The position numbers and the translations under genes were made by a program. Shown here one piece after another: positions 27,327 to 39,694 of a stretch of 64,000 nt of DNA. The notes beneath the pieces were generated by a model that did no database searches, was not told where the DNA came from, and saw only the letters and a program-made list of their open reading frames with translations. The number at the start of each line of letters is the position of its first letter. Positions within the stretch are counted from its first letter, which is position 1. The stretch lies in contig NC_073692.1 in assembly GCF_029784155.1 (NCBI RefSeq), positions 323,699,906 to 323,763,905 of the forward strand, given 5' to 3'. Source of the DNA: Uranotaenia lowii (lineage: Eukaryota > Arthropoda > Insecta > Diptera > Culicidae).

Positions 27327-27880
27327 TAATTTTGTCAATTTTGTCAATTTTGTAATTTTTTTCAATTTTGTCAATTTTGTCAATTTTGTCAATTTTGTCA
27401 ATTTTGTCAATTATGACAATTTTGACAATTTTGACAATTTTGACAATTTTGACAATTTTGACAATTTTGACAATTTTGACAATTTTGACAATTTTGTCAA
27501 TTTTGACAATTTTGACAATTTTAACAATTTTGACAATTTTGACAATTTTGACAATTTTGACAATTTTGAAAATTTTGACAATTTTGACAATTTTGACAAT
27601 TTTGACAATTTTGGCAATTTTGACAGTTTTGAAAATTTTTACAATTTAGACAATTTAGACAATTTTGAAAATTTTGACAATTTTGACAACTTTGACAATT
27701 TTGAAAATTTTGACAATGTTGACAAATTTCAAATTTTTGACAGTTTTGACAATTTTAACAATTTTGACAATTTTGACAATTTCGAAAATATCGAAAAATT
27801 TTACAATTTTGACAACTTTGACAATTTTGAAAATCTTGACAATTCTGACAATTTGGTCAATTTTGACAAATTTTTTTACA
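27327..27880. repeat. 9-bp minisatellite TTTTGACAA, about 60 units
   Basis: A nearly regular 9-bp array. The first block (to about 27412) is mostly TTTTGTCAA. The unit then switches by a single T-to-A change to TTTTGACAA, which fills the rest. Units become more variable after about 27640. As nine is three codons, several frames are open on both strands (Asn-Phe-Asp, Ile-Leu-Thr, Leu-Ser-Lys repeats); these are artefacts of the period. Confidence 0.95.
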
Positions 27881-29712
27881 AAATTTCAAGTGCTTTAGAA
27901 CCCTAATTTTAAAAGTTTATTTGTGGATAATAATAATGAAATCCAAGAACTGACATCTCTAGCAGCTTACGGAGAGAGCAAGCGAGGAATTTCATCCAGT
28001 TAAATAACGAGCTAAGTACAATCTATATAAATACCTAATACTTTTCAACAGCAATAACTGATTTCAAAGCATACTTAATGAACCCAAAAATTGTTTGTTT
28101 ATTGACAAAAATTTTAGAATTTTAACGAAAACAAGATGCAAGTCAATAAACTATTATTTCAATTGCTTTCTTCGTTTTTACCAAGTAATGTTGCTGATAT
28201 TATTTTGATAAGGAAAATCTTATAAGCAGTTATCTGGGGAGACTCGGTGATGCTCATATTTGTAGAAGACTGAAGTTTTAAGTGTTTTTATGTCGTTCAT
28301 AGATTTGGCAAGCACACAGCAAGCACACAGATTGTTTAAATTTTGATATATTTGCATTTGAGGATTGCCAAGTTTCTGTAGGATGCTTGGACATTTTTGG
28401 TATGATATTGTCCGCTCCAAAAATGTTCGATCCCGTTTATTATGGTACACAAGCTTATAGTTCAATTGATATTTAAACTGAATAAGGAACTTAACCCAAC
28501 TAGTAATTACCCTTACACTTCGATTGAAATATGCACTTTCTTTATAGATGGGAAGGTGATGATTATGAATTCATTATTATTGTTCACCTATAAAACTGAT
28601 GTAAGTGAATGAAATCTGTCGATATGTTTTTTCCATTTTTAAGAAAAGTCGGGGTAAATGTAGCTGTGCCTCGAAAATTAAACAAAATAAAAAATAATAG
28701 TTTTTCAACATTGAACAAATTTGTTTCGAGTTGTAATTTAAAAGTTTTTTTTTTTATCAACGTACTCAATATTGTTTGATAGAAGTGTCTTTACTTTAAA
28801 GGGTCACTTTTTTATATAAAAAAAACATTAGTGTATCAGGAACAAGAACTAGGAAAACAAGTTAGTTCAAAGAGATTTTAAACACATCTTTAACTTTTAC
28901 TTTTATCAATGCCTCAAAGGCAGAATTTGGGGATTCCTTAAGAAATATCTAGGAGCATAGGAGGTGTAGGAAAACTCGATCGCACCATTTACCAAAATAG
29001 ATCCTGATCTATAAGCTTTCCCATACTAACACAACTCTTTTCTTGGATATTTAAATATAGATTCGCAGACGTATAGACGGTTTCTATAGTTGGTGATATA
29101 GATTTACCTCTGATTCTGAATTTTTCAAAATAACTCTTTGGAATATTAAAGGACAAAAGGCTGTTAATTGATCCTATGAAGTATCCTATATACAATCATT
29201 CCTTCATCCCTTTTTGACTACTAGGACGTGGCTGGCGCGCCGTTATTGAACATTTTCAAAGGAAAAGCATGAGTTTTGTGCATTGTGAATGAACTACTAG
29301 TCCCAAGCACCATTTTTTTGGCCCTTGCACAAAACTGATGGCCTCGATCAATCACGGAATAGCAACTATAGCATTGGCGAGGTAGAAGTGCGTAAGATGA
29401 ACAAAATCTAATCAAATATGTTATCTGAAGTAAGTAGTCATGTCCAAGCACTTAAAGTTCAATGATTTAAGGTGTAAATGAGTAGTCAACTAAGTTGAGC
29501 TAAGCTAAGCTTTATTAAAGATTAGAGAAGAATGTTTCGCTTGACATTTTTTGGACCGCCATGGGGAGAGGGAGGGGGGGGGGGATGTTGGAGCTTGCCA
29601 AAAAACATGCCCCCGTTTAACATTACAACAATACTAACTTTTTTGACTGATACGATACGCTGTTACGGCCTTCGACAAAATTTAGAATAGAGAATGATGG
29701 TTACATTTGTAG
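27881..29712. other. No gene identified
   Basis: A+T-rich with short domain-less open frames. A G-rich run lies at about 29560-29585, similar in style to G or C runs at 440-500, 19634 and 42304. Confidence 0.35.
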
Positions 29713-30840
29713 TTTGGTAGTAGTGTGTCTGTCCCGGGATTTCCCGGGAATTGTAAAAAATCGGAAATTCCCGATTCCCAGGAATCATAATTTTATTCCC
29801 GGGAATTCCCGACATGTATGAAATTTGTTCTCTGGAAGCCTCCGGAACCATGCATTTTGCAAATCTAGTCATACAAATTGCATTGAGAATATGCCGATTC
29901 CTGTGGCAGTAGACATTTTGCAGCCATTTGGTGCAATACTTTTAACTCAAATAGATAATTTTAAAAAGATTCTATGTATTTCCACGCCGTTTCATTAAAC
30001 AAAAACCCACAACAATTAGAAAAATATTTGAAAATCGCGCAGCATGTAGTGTTTTCTCGAAAATAACTGGTTTTGAAAACCAGAAGAATCTCAAAACTTA
30101 AAAATGAAGAGTACATCGTCTTTTTTAGATGAAGAGCAAATATGTAAAGTGTTCAGAAAAACGAAAAAAGGTTGGATTTATCAAACAAATAAAAAGATTT
30201 ATTTTAATTAACCCCTTATTCCATGAATGAATTCATCATTTTACTTGTTCAGGGTATTTTATAGTTGGGTTGACTGTTTATAATTGATCATTGAGGAGAA
30301 CAGTTTGATTCATTTGATTAAAAATAAGTTAAAAAAACATTTTGAAGATTACATTTTAAACAAATTATGGGCTTGTATGCACGGAAGTGTAAAGGATAAT
30401 AAGATACAATGACTTGAACAAACTTATTGTGGTTCTTAATCATAGTTTAAGATATGACTCTTGAACAAACCTGTTTTTATTCACGATAAGTTTGGGCAAC
30501 TTTGCGCTTTTGAACGAAAGAGAGGGAAAAGTTCTCTCTTTTCATTGGATCGAGAATACAAACTATCAGCAAGTTGAACGACATTCTGGTAACGACTTTT
30601 GAATCGTACGGATGAGAGAGTAGATTTAAAATTTAAGTGAGATTAAAATTTAAAAAAGATTTAAAATTTAAGTAACTAAAAGTAAAAATAGAATTCACTA
30701 CAGTCGCCAAGGGATTTTTGTAGTTTTACCACTTTTATTTGCCGGGCCCACAGAGCGCGAAAGTAAGGAGAGGGATATCCAAGATTTATCAACTAAGAGA
30801 GCGTCACCCATTTTCATGTAACGGAGCCTCCCAGGAAATA

Positions 30841-31715
30841 CACCCTATCAGAGGTGCAAAGAGATCCCTACGTGTAGCATGCAGCGCACGACTTTTAGCC
30901 GATTCTAACAGACCGACGTCAGCCACGAAAGAATCGTCTTGCAAAGTTGCAGACTGATTCTTTCTCCCTTATGTGCAGAACGTCGAACGTGTCTGCAAGT
31001 AAAAGCCAACCGCGCGGTAAAATCCTTTGACTGCACGTTCCGAAAATTTCAAACCAGAGGTTTGCAAGCCCGAAGATAAAATCCCTTGAGCCGAACAGAA
31101 AGAATCATTTCCGAAGATAGCTACAGTCTGCAAGTTGCTTGCATGCAGCGCGATGATGCGATGTACGTTTGCAAACTTGCAAGTTACAGACAGAACCGTA
31201 GACCCGTTCTTGTGCGGTTCGATTTGATCCACCCCAACCCAACCTAAAACCGAACCGAATCCATGGCATGAAGGAAGAAAATGATAGGCCGAGGTGCCGT
31301 CGACTATCCATTCAGTTGCCGTTCAGCCAGCGAAGCGGCATGCCGTACGACAAGAGCAAGGACATGTTGAAGTTGTTGTTGTTGGTGCCTTCGTGTTCGT
31401 TTCGTTTTCTTCTAAGACGGATTCGAAAGGAAGTGGTGCCCAAATTTTATTTGAATTTTCAATTATCATACCAGGGTGATTGATATAAATCATCAAAGCA
31501 AATACAAGCAAATTTGTTTTGATTATAACTTTGTCATTTTACAAGTTATTTATGAACACAAAGTTGTTAATTAAAACTGATCCAAACTCTGTTGGAAAAT
31601 CATCTATATTGTTTTATAACAGAGCTGCCTTAAAATTCTTTAAAGTTTCGTTCCGAAAAATTCAATCGATTCTCCAAAGGCAGGATCACTTGATTAGTAG
31701 GATCACAGATTAAAT
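30841..31715 (+). repeat. Left arm of long internal inverted repeat
   Basis: Reverse-complement similarity to about 32968-34335 runs the whole length. The best-preserved parts are around GCATGCAGCGCGATGATGCG (31143-31162), the CCATGGATTCGG block (reversed) near 31260, and AAATTTTATTTGA near 31443. The two arms differ by many substitutions and small indels, so the duplication is not recent. Short open frames on both strands have no domains. Confidence 0.85.
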
Positions 31716-32967
31716 TGTGTGAATTTCAATTTTAGAATTCAGTTTCATTTGCTTAGACATGTATAAGAATCACGTCATCTTTACCAAGTTATCTACAGTT
31801 TTTACAGAAAGTTTTTACAGATCGGTACAAAACTCAATAGAAATTCAGTGCTTGCTCGTCGTCATTTCAACCTTGAACTTAAAAACTTCACACACTGTTT
31901 GATTCGAATCTTCTGTCAAAGTTTTATAACTTGTTTTTAATTAATTTCGCGTCCTGAACTCAAATTTTTGATCAGATTTTGTCTATCGCATCCAGTATTA
32001 CTGATAAGGCTTTTAAAAATCAGTGCTATGATAAATCAATCACTGTCTATATATTATTTTTTACTTCTTTGCTGAAGACTGTAAAGCGTTTTAAGTTATA
32101 CTTTGAAAAATATCTATAATTCATTTTGGTATAAAATTTCATCAGAATTTCGTCTCAACAGAAGGAAGAAAAAATGTCTTTTACTTCAAAGCCAAAATTA
32201 CTTGCAGTCTTCGTAGAAACTTAAATTTTAAAAATCTTACTCAACGGTTGCTATTTATCTCAGATATTACGAAACTGCTTATAAAAAGCTGGACGTTTCA
32301 CGGTTAAACATATCACGCTTTCGCGCATCAATCAGTCAATTGCATAATCTTCAAAATAAGAAGTGTGGAAATTGAATAAATTATTGATTTATGTTTCAAA
32401 GTCAGCAACTTATGTACTTTTTATCAAAATAAATTGACTAAATTGACTAAATTGACTAAATTGACATGTTAATCCATGAATGAACATTTTCATACAAATC
32501 GGAATTTTTTATTCAAGTTTTTAAAACTGTTTGCGTATCTTTCGTAACGAACTTTTGAAATCTGCCACTTTTAAGTTTAACTTCGCGAGAACTACTATGA
32601 AGAATTTTTGCAAAAGGCTTTGATAAGTATCTCAAATATCAAAATTTAAATAAAACAAGTCCAAAAAAGTAGATTTTTAAACAACTGCTGAATCACATAT
32701 TTGAAAAACGCTGAATCACATTAAAAAAACGCTTTGATACGAAATATGAATTAATGGCATGAAATCAAATAACATCGCGTTTAAAGGTTGAAGTGACAGT
32801 GAGCACTTAGCTTAATTTATAGAACTATGAACGGTAATGTGTATCAACTCCATTTCATTTTACAACGGTGACCAAAAAAGGCACTCAGCTCGATCATTTT
32901 ATGTTAACCTGCTTTTCTTTGATTTTTCTTTTCAAGCTCCTTGAATTTGTGAATGTTGGCAACCCTG
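31716..32967. other. Spacer between inverted arms, with family B copy and a hAT-type end
   Basis: About 31840-32760 resembles repeat family B (shared GCGTCCTGAA and TTTTGTCTATCG landmarks with 2690-2720). Four 9-bp units of AAATTGACT lie at about 32425-32465. At 32956-32967 the sequence TTGGCAACCCTG matches the terminus of the nested hAT MITE, but no partner end was found, so it may be a truncated copy. Confidence 0.5.
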
Positions 32968-34335
32968 CTCTCAATACTGAATCTTTAATATGTGATTCTA
33001 TTTTATCAAGTGATCCTATCCATGGAGAATGGATTGAATTTTTCGGGCCGCAGCTGTGTTATAAAACAATAAAGATGATTTTCCAACATTTTTAAGATAA
33101 GCTTTTATTAACACTTTTGTATTCATAAATAACTTGTAAGATGACAAAGTTATAATCAAAACAAACTAGTTTTTATTTGCTTTGATGATTTATCTTAAAC
33201 ACCCTAGAATGATCATTGAAAACTCAAATAAAATTTGGGCACCACTTCCTTTCGAATCCGTCTTAGAAGGAAACGAAACGAGCACGAAGGCACCAACAAC
33301 AACAACAACTCCAACATGTCCTTACTTCTGTAGTACGGCGGCGCGCCGAGTGTTTTGCAGACAGCCATGTACATACGCTACACACGCACGCTTCGATGGC
33401 TGAACGGCAACTGAATTGATGGTCGGTGGCTGTGGCTCTTCGGCCTATCACTTTCTTTCTCCATGGATTCGGTTCGGTCGGTCCTAGGTTAGTGGAACGA
33501 ATCCAACCGCACAAGAACGAGCAGAGATGCCAATGTGCCTGATTTTTCAGGCGTTGCCTGATTTTTCGAGCCTCTGCCTGACAACCTGATAAGCCGTTGA
33601 ATTTCCCTGATTTTTGAAAATATCCCTGATTTTGCCTGATTTTTGCGAATGTCGTGAAAAATGGGTAGTAAGGAACTTAAGTAGGTATCATAGCTGAAGT
33701 AAAAAAGTGAAAATGTGGCTGAATGAAAGCTATCGAAAGATTCCCGTTAATTTTTATTTAAAAAGAGAATTAAAGGGAATCTTTCGATTGCTTTGATGCA
33801 GTAGAATTATTCAACTAAGTAGGCTCACAACACCATATTAGAGTGAAAATGTGGAGCGACGACCAAAAAAAAAAAAAAGGTCATCACTTAGAGCAAAATT
33901 TCCGTTACTTTTACGTTGCCTGATTTTGCCTGATTTTTATTTCGCCAGTTCCCTGATTTTTGAAAATAAATGTTGGCAACCCTGAGAACGAGTCCACCGT
34001 CCTGTAACTTGTAAGTTGCAACTTGCAAATTTGCAAACGTACATCGCATCATCGCGCTGCATGCAAGCAACTTGCAGACTGTAGCTATCTTCGGAAATGA
34101 TTCTTTCTGTTCGGCTCAAGGGATTTTATCTTCGGGCTTGCAAGTTTGAAATTTTCGTAACGTGCAGTCATCGCGACTTTTACTTGCAGACACGTTCGAC
34201 GCTCTGCACGTAAGGGAAATAGAATCAGTCTGCAACTTTGCAAGATGATTTTTTCGGAGCTGACGTCGGGCTGTTAGAATCGGCACTGCATGTTTCATGA
34301 TGGGATCTCTTTGCACCTCTGCACCCTATAGCTTA
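32968..34335 (-). repeat. Right arm of long internal inverted repeat (interrupted)
   Basis: Reverse-complement partner of 30841-31715. It is longer only because a 463-bp element (33522-33984) has inserted into it; the left arm has the uninterrupted sequence at the matching point. The best-conserved stretch, about 34035-34140, includes the GCATCATCGCGCTGCATGC and GGGATTTTATCTTCGGGC segments. Confidence 0.85.
33522..33984. mobile_element. Nested hAT MITE with 8-bp target duplication
   Basis: The termini are CAGAGATGCCAA and, reverse-complemented, CAGGGTTGCCAA (10 of 12 match), the form typical of hAT transposons. A perfect 8-bp duplication AGAACGAG flanks it (33514-33521 and 33985-33992). The interior is non-coding. 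Several TGCCTGATTTTT-type repeats sit near each end; subterminal repeats of this kind serve as transposase-binding sites in hAT elements. It interrupts the right inverted arm, so it is younger than that arm. Confidence 0.9.
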
Positions 34336-34460
34336 TCGTTTACATGTTTCTGTTTTTAAATATTTCTCGGGATCCCGGGAATTCCCGGTAAACAAGCCAC
34401 CAGATATCCCGATTCCCGGGAACGAGAAAATGGCCGGGAAATGGACACTCTATTTGGTTG

Positions 34461-36184
34461 GCTTTTTATTATATTCCGATTGCTTGATGAATTTTCAAGC
34501 AACGATTTTTTTTTAATATCCAAAAAGCCTGAGATTGAAAGTGTAAGGTTCATATGAAACGAAAAAAAAACATCGAACAGAAACAGTAAAGAATTGAGGT
34601 TATCACTGCAAGCATACCATAGGTACTAGCTAGTTTAATCAGTGCACACAGTTTAAAGCCACCCGTTTTGTAGTTTTAAATTTTCTGCCGGAAATCCCCA
34701 AGCTCTAGCCCCATGGGTGGTCCGAAAGAATGGCTCTGATTTATCACAGGTAAGCACATTTGTAGTTTGGATGCCACACAAACTAACCGGAATTGACCAT
34801 TTTTCCACACTCACAGCAGCTCAGCCCAGCACACTCCATCTATGTCCGGTGACCGAAAAAAATGGTTCGATGTCGTCCCATCCGGATCTCGTTAACATTG
34901 TTCCACCCAGGAGGTCACCACATGGCACTGACTGGATTGCAGACACACGGAAGCACAGCTGGTCCTAGTGCCATTTAATAATAGCCACCCGGATTCAGCC
35001 AGAGGGCCTTCCTTCCTTCCTCGATCTGAAATGGACCAACCGAGACGTGTGGAAGCCCCACTAGAGAGCTGTTTCCTTTCGGCCAAATCCCACCGGAAAG
35101 CTCTTCCAAGAAGCAGAAGCAAGAGAGCACTGATTTCTTCTACGGGCGGGCAGCTTTGTCTTGGATTCGGCCAAGAGGGCCACGTTTGTTGGCCACGCGG
35201 AACACGCTCGACTGCCAGCCAGACAAAGTCAAAGTCAGAATGTGTGCTGCTCCTTACAAGATTTATGTCCCCTTCGGCAAACGCCGTGCGAATCCGAGTT
35301 CCGAGTAGTGGCTCCAGCAACTCTTTTTTTTCCATCCGATTGTCCTAGGACCTCTTTGTATGTGAGGTACAGATTGCTTTTGGTCTGCGGAAAATGGGAA
35401 GAAAAACAAAGAAAGTGCCCAGCCAGACAAGCTCCAGTATCAGATGGTTCTCTTATTAAATGGTGCAACTTTCGAGCAGCACCAAGTAAGAAAAATAAAA
35501 ACTAACCGGAAAGGATACGAAAATTGACCCCGGAGAAGTGCATTACCGGAATCACCTTGCTATCTGCTTGCCATTATACCTGATTTTATGTGTTTAGATA
35601 AACGTGATCAATAGCACACAATTCACGGGACTCAAGTGAACTTGTTATCCCCTGGTTTGGTGTTCTCAAAAGGTGAACAATTTATGGCTTACCCGAAGCA
35701 TAACTTAGTTAAATAAACAATACAGATTTGTTTGTCAAAGGGAAATAATCTGATTCTGTCTATTTCTTCATGAAATGTTCAATCGATTTGATTTCTATTT
35801 TATATTTAAAAACGTTTTTTGTGTTTTTTTCAATGGTGCATCGCATTATCGATAATCTGAACTGAACCCTAAAACTTTGTCTTTTGTGCAGACAGAGTTT
35901 TTACCAAAAAGTAACAAAAGAAAGTCTGTACTTTTTTAGATTAAATTTAACTGTGACGAACATGCCCACTGTTATTTTGGATATTTCCTCTTGCAAAAAT
36001 GACTGCCAAAGGTAACGTTCGAAGAGCAGCATCTTAATCGTAAACGTATTTGCTCTCAGATTTCTTCTTAACATAATGCGCAATACATTTTTCCGGATAA
36101 AAACATTTTCTTCATCAGCGGAAAATGCTCTCGCTTAATCTTATGTGCTGACAATCTTACTTTTGTTTGTAGTTCACAGTCCCA
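34461..36184. other. G+C-richer unique DNA at 34700-35560, no gene identified
   Basis: Several frames are open on both strands (for example 34968-35348 plus and 35335-34892 minus) but none shows a recognisable domain or splice context. Simultaneous openness in many frames suggests composition rather than coding. It may be a conserved regulatory region. The rest is A+T-rich. Confidence 0.35.
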
Positions 36185-36556
36185 GCTATTAAGAAATCGT
36201 TATTGAAATGAAAATCCGAATCGAATTTTGAGATACGTAAAAACGTTAAAATGTTGGTATTGAGTGATTTTTTTATCATTCATTAACGACAAGCTCTGTC
36301 AAAAAAAAAAAAAAAGAATTGGATAGCAGTTTAGTCAACTCGTAAATATGTCTCCGAAAAATTGAGAATATGCTAATTTGACATTACCGATTTGAGCTAT
36401 CAAAAAGTGAACTGATTTACGATTTACGGTTCGTAAATAGAAAATCTCACCTATACAGTTAAAGCGTGGATCGTATCAACTGTTAAGTTGGCATCGTGGT
36501 AAGATATCGTGAAGCGAATTTGGATGACTGGAGTTCAAATCTCGGTCAAGGAATTT
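36185..36556 (+). mobile_element. SINE-like repeat, copy 2, 5' part with tRNA-like module
   Basis: Aligns with 5775-6190 through GGTATTGAGTGATTTT and TCGTAAATATGTCTCC into the tRNA-like module. Box A is TGGCATCGTGG at 36489-36499 and box B GAGTTCAAATCT at 36531-36542. Similarity to copy 1 stops just after the module, where LINE sequence starts. Confidence 0.6.
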
Positions 36557-37260
36557 CAAATTCAATTTCAAAGGAGCAATCAAATCACTTTGTCCTTCCA
36601 GTTCTAGATCAAAACTGGTAATCTCATGCCGGAAAACAGTCGAAAAATTTGCTGAAGGCAACGGATTAAACCTTCTATGGGTACCCGGACATAAGGGATT
36701 TTTTTGGAAACGAGTGCGCCAACGAACTTGCCAGAGCTGGATCGGGAAAGGAATTTTACGGACCAAAGCCGGCTGTCCCAATATCGCCATGTTGGTTCAG
36801 GAACAAAATTCAAACTTGATTTTCTAACCAGCATGCAGGATACTGGAAAGAGTTGGACACTTGTCGCCAAACAAAATAATTTTTAGAAAAACCATCTCCA
36901 ATCATATCGAGTTACTCGTTAACTTTAAGTAAATCTCATTGCAGTATCATGATCAGAGCACTCTCCGGTCATTGTAAACTCAACTATCACATGCACTACA
37001 TTCAGCGTGTTAAATCTTCAGTATGTGGTAGTTGTGAATCAGATGTGAATGTTCCCTTCCATCTTATTTGTAACTGTCCCTCATTTGCCAGACTACGTTT
37101 TCGTACTCTGGAATCTTACGTTATAATCAAATCTGAGTTTAAGAAATTAAACTTAAAAAACATGCTATCATTCCTGACCGAATGAAGAAAAGAGCTTTAA
37201 TGCTAAAAATCCCTAGTGGCTAGGCTTTAAGCCATCTTCAAAAGATTGAATTTATTTCTA
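36557..37260 (+). pseudogene. LINE ORF2 C-terminal fragment (RNase H and CCHC tail)
   Basis: One frame reads LNLLWVPGHKG; after a one-base shift in a T run at about 36700 it continues GNECANELARAGSGKEF. This is the VPGHxGxxGNExAxxLA signature of the RNase H domain in I/R1-group LINEs. Further on (36949-37182) comes RALSGHCKLNYHMH, then a Cys/His tail VCGSCESDVNVPFHLICNC followed by PSFARLR, the usual C-terminal block after RNase H in these elements. A stop at about 36825 and further disruption separate the two parts. The fragment is dead and 5'-truncated. Confidence 0.8.
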
Positions 37261-37336
37261 TAAAGTTATAGTGTTTTCAGGTTTCTCAGGTAAATGATGA
37301 AATCTTGGATAAAAAAGGTTAGGCACAAGGTTAGAT

Positions 37337-37560
37337 ACCTGGCATCGTGGTAAGATATTGGATAGCAAACTCGGAGGACTGGAGTTCAAATCTCGGTCGA
37401 GGAATTTTTTTTTCGTTTTACTCAAATTACATAAAACCGTTTATTTTGCTTTCTGTGAGAAATCGTTGGAATATTATCATTGTAGATATATCGCCTCCAC
37501 TTGTGTAGTTATATGCCATTATGGTAAGTTAAATACAATCTTTTCATCTGATGTAGGGTA
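37337..37560 (+). mobile_element. SINE-like repeat, copy 2, 3' part with second tRNA-like module
   Basis: A second tRNA-like module (box A TGGCATCGTGG at 37340-37350, box B GAGTTCAAATCT at 37383-37394) is followed by the same downstream sequence as copy 1, including TGTAGATATATCGCCTCCAC and ACAATCTTTTCATCTG. With the module at 36489 it brackets the LINE fragment. The two modules in this locus differ from each other at many positions, so the duplication is old or has separate origins. Confidence 0.6.
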
Positions 37561-38106
37561 AGTGAGCCTAATTTCGCTATATTTTGTCAAAGGTATTTAG
37601 ATTTGATATTATTACGCCGAATCTTTTATACTTAGATATAAACATTTTTGGTAACTAAGTTCCAATTTTTTTTCTGAACTCTTTTTTGCTTTGAAATAAT
37701 CATTTCAAGCCTTCATTTACGAAAAATACCATGTTTTATTAAGTGTGTCGATGTTCCTAATTTGGCACTGATTGTTCCTAATGTTTACATATGAGGAAAA
37801 ATGTATCCGCGTACCCAATATAACACTAATTGTTCCTGATTTTGCATATGGGTCTGTTTATTTAATACTTTAATGAAAAAAATCTCAAAACTCACCTTTT
37901 TATAAATTTTAAAACGTTTTTGAAATATGATTAGAGAAATAAGGACAATTTAAATTCTACACAATATTTCTTTACGTTAGTTTTGAAGAAAGTAGTGGAT
38001 GTTGAGCTTATTAAAATTCAAACTTTATTTTCCAATGGAAACATTTATTACATTTCAAAAAGAAGAAAATTCATTGTAATGGATACAAATAAATAAAGTC
38101 AAACAG
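37555..38106. other. Possible MITE start and GTTCCTAAT-rich DNA
   Basis: The sequence GTAGGGTAAGTGAGCCTAATTT at 37554-37575 resembles MITE ends. GTTCCTAAT-type repeats occur at about 37751, 37770 and 37828 and again at 39288, beyond repeat A. A single older element interrupted by repeat A is possible but not demonstrated. Confidence 0.3.
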
Positions 38107-38970
38107 AGCTTCATGCAACAGCATGGTTCGATGCAACATTTGTGTACGACAACACTTATTTAACTTTTATTTTTAAATAATGTAATAAAATTATCATTTA
38201 ATGATAACAAAACGGTTATGCCATAGTTTCTCACATCGTGAGATAGTTTATTGAAGTTTTTTATTCTCAAAGAAAATTTGAAAAATCGAAATTTGTACAC
38301 TTTTTGATGCCGTAAAAAACTTTACACAATGTGACGGATTGGCTTAATGATATAACCTACAAACTTTATACTGATTTTATTTTCCTATATTAACACTGTT
38401 GGTGTATGAATATTTTTCGGACAATCCTTCAATTTTTTGAAATAAATATTTTTAAAATTCCGTTACCAGTCTGGGCTAAAATGCATCGACATGCAAATCA
38501 ATGATTCACAGTTTAAATCTTGTTTCCATATGCTAGAATATGATGTAAAATTTTTTGTACTATTTTTAAACCCTTAATATATACAGCACCCTTATGCTTT
38601 CTTTCTATAAAAATCTTCGACAGAATAAATATGAACTTTAATTCTAACAAAATCTTAAATAACTGGATAACGTGCTTTATGCGTAATGACATCACAAATA
38701 TGTCAAAAACTATAACTATTCAAACTTTTTTTTTTAATATTTCATTAAAAACAATGGTTTTTGCAACTTACCCCTTTTTCTTAGAAGGTTGAAAATCGCA
38801 TGTTTTGTAAATTTTAAAAATAACTGGTGGGACCAATTATTTGTCTGACTACGTTAATTTGATGTCCCATTAACCCTGAAACTTTTGATGTACAAACGGT
38901 GTGTAGACATTTGGTTTTTAGAAGCCATTGAAGTTGAAAAGTATTGCATGATGCATCAGGTCGCGGTATT
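38107..38970. repeat. Dispersed repeat family A, copy 2
   Basis: Partner of about 782-1720 in the same orientation. Shared blocks include GATGCAACATTT, TTTGATGTCCCATTAACC (close match in the first copy) and TTTTTAGAAGCCATTGAA. No coding capacity is visible. Confidence 0.5.
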
Positions 38971-39261
38971 TTATTGAGATTTTTTTTCCTTTGATTCTTT
39001 TCTCGTTGAGAAGCTCTCTGTAACTTAATGGTTTCCTTCCCTTTCGCGAAGGGTGCGTTCTTCACAACCTGTTGAAAATATATTTTCAACATTTTTTGCT
39101 TTGAGATACCTACACTGAAGTTAAAAAAAATGTTTTAATAGATCAAAACAGTTTATTTTAACAGATCGTTGAAAATTAAGTTAAAACACAATTCAATCAA
39201 TCAAATTTAATTCAAACACATTCTATGACTTTGATATTGCTTGGAAAACTTTGACTATGTC

Positions 39262-39293
39262 TATAATTAGGAACACATTGAAAATAGTGTTCC
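39262..39293. repeat. Short perfect inverted repeat
   Basis: ATTAGGAACAC and its exact reverse complement GTGTTCCTAAT are separated by 10 nt. Its function is unknown. The same GTTCCTAAT word recurs at 37750-37830. Confidence 0.7.
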
Positions 39294-39694
39294 TAATTGT
39301 GCACATATGCTTTTTTTGTTTTACACGAAAAAAACATGGTTCTAATACTTATTACTTAAATCCTGATAAAAAACAATCCGACGAAAAATTTAAAAAAAAT
39401 CGGTTGATAAATTCAGCGTTAATCTTCCATTTCGAAACAGTTGTTTTTTAAGAAATTAGCTAACATACTTTGAAACAATCCGGTGTTTACAAAAACCCTG
39501 TGAGTTACAAAACTAATTTGTTTGTAGAATGAAAGTTTACATGATCCGTTACATTATCATTTTTTTTATAATTGTGATAAGCGAAAAATAACGTAAAAAA
39601 CAGTCAAAATCGAACGGTTTAAGAAATAATGTTTAACGTTGAACGGTTTTGAAATTCAAATTTGGCAACCAATAATAACAATACCAGAAATTAA

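Larger units (their letters stand above)
29721..34452. mobile_element. Candidate composite hAT-like element, 4.7 kb
   Basis: The left end reads TAGTGTGTCTGTCCCGGG and the right end, reverse-complemented, TAGAGTGTCCATTTCCCGG. The first nine bases agree at eight positions and both ends carry CCCGGGAATTCCCGG-type palindromes. The flanks match at 7 of 8 bases (TTTGGTAG at 29713-29720 and TTTGGTTG at 34453-34460), as expected for a hAT target duplication. Inside are two long inverted arms (30841-31715 and about 32968-34335), a nested hAT MITE and a copy of repeat family B. No transposase is recognisable. The alternative is two separate small CCCGGG-rich MITEs that happen to face each other. Confidence 0.5.

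Noticed and set aside
27322..27906. Asn-Phe-Asp and Ile-Leu-Thr repeat open frames
   Set aside because: By-products of the 9-bp tandem unit; several frames on both strands are open simultaneously.
34892..35505. Overlapping open frames on both strands (126-147 codons)
   Set aside because: No known domain, and the openness in three or more frames fits base composition.
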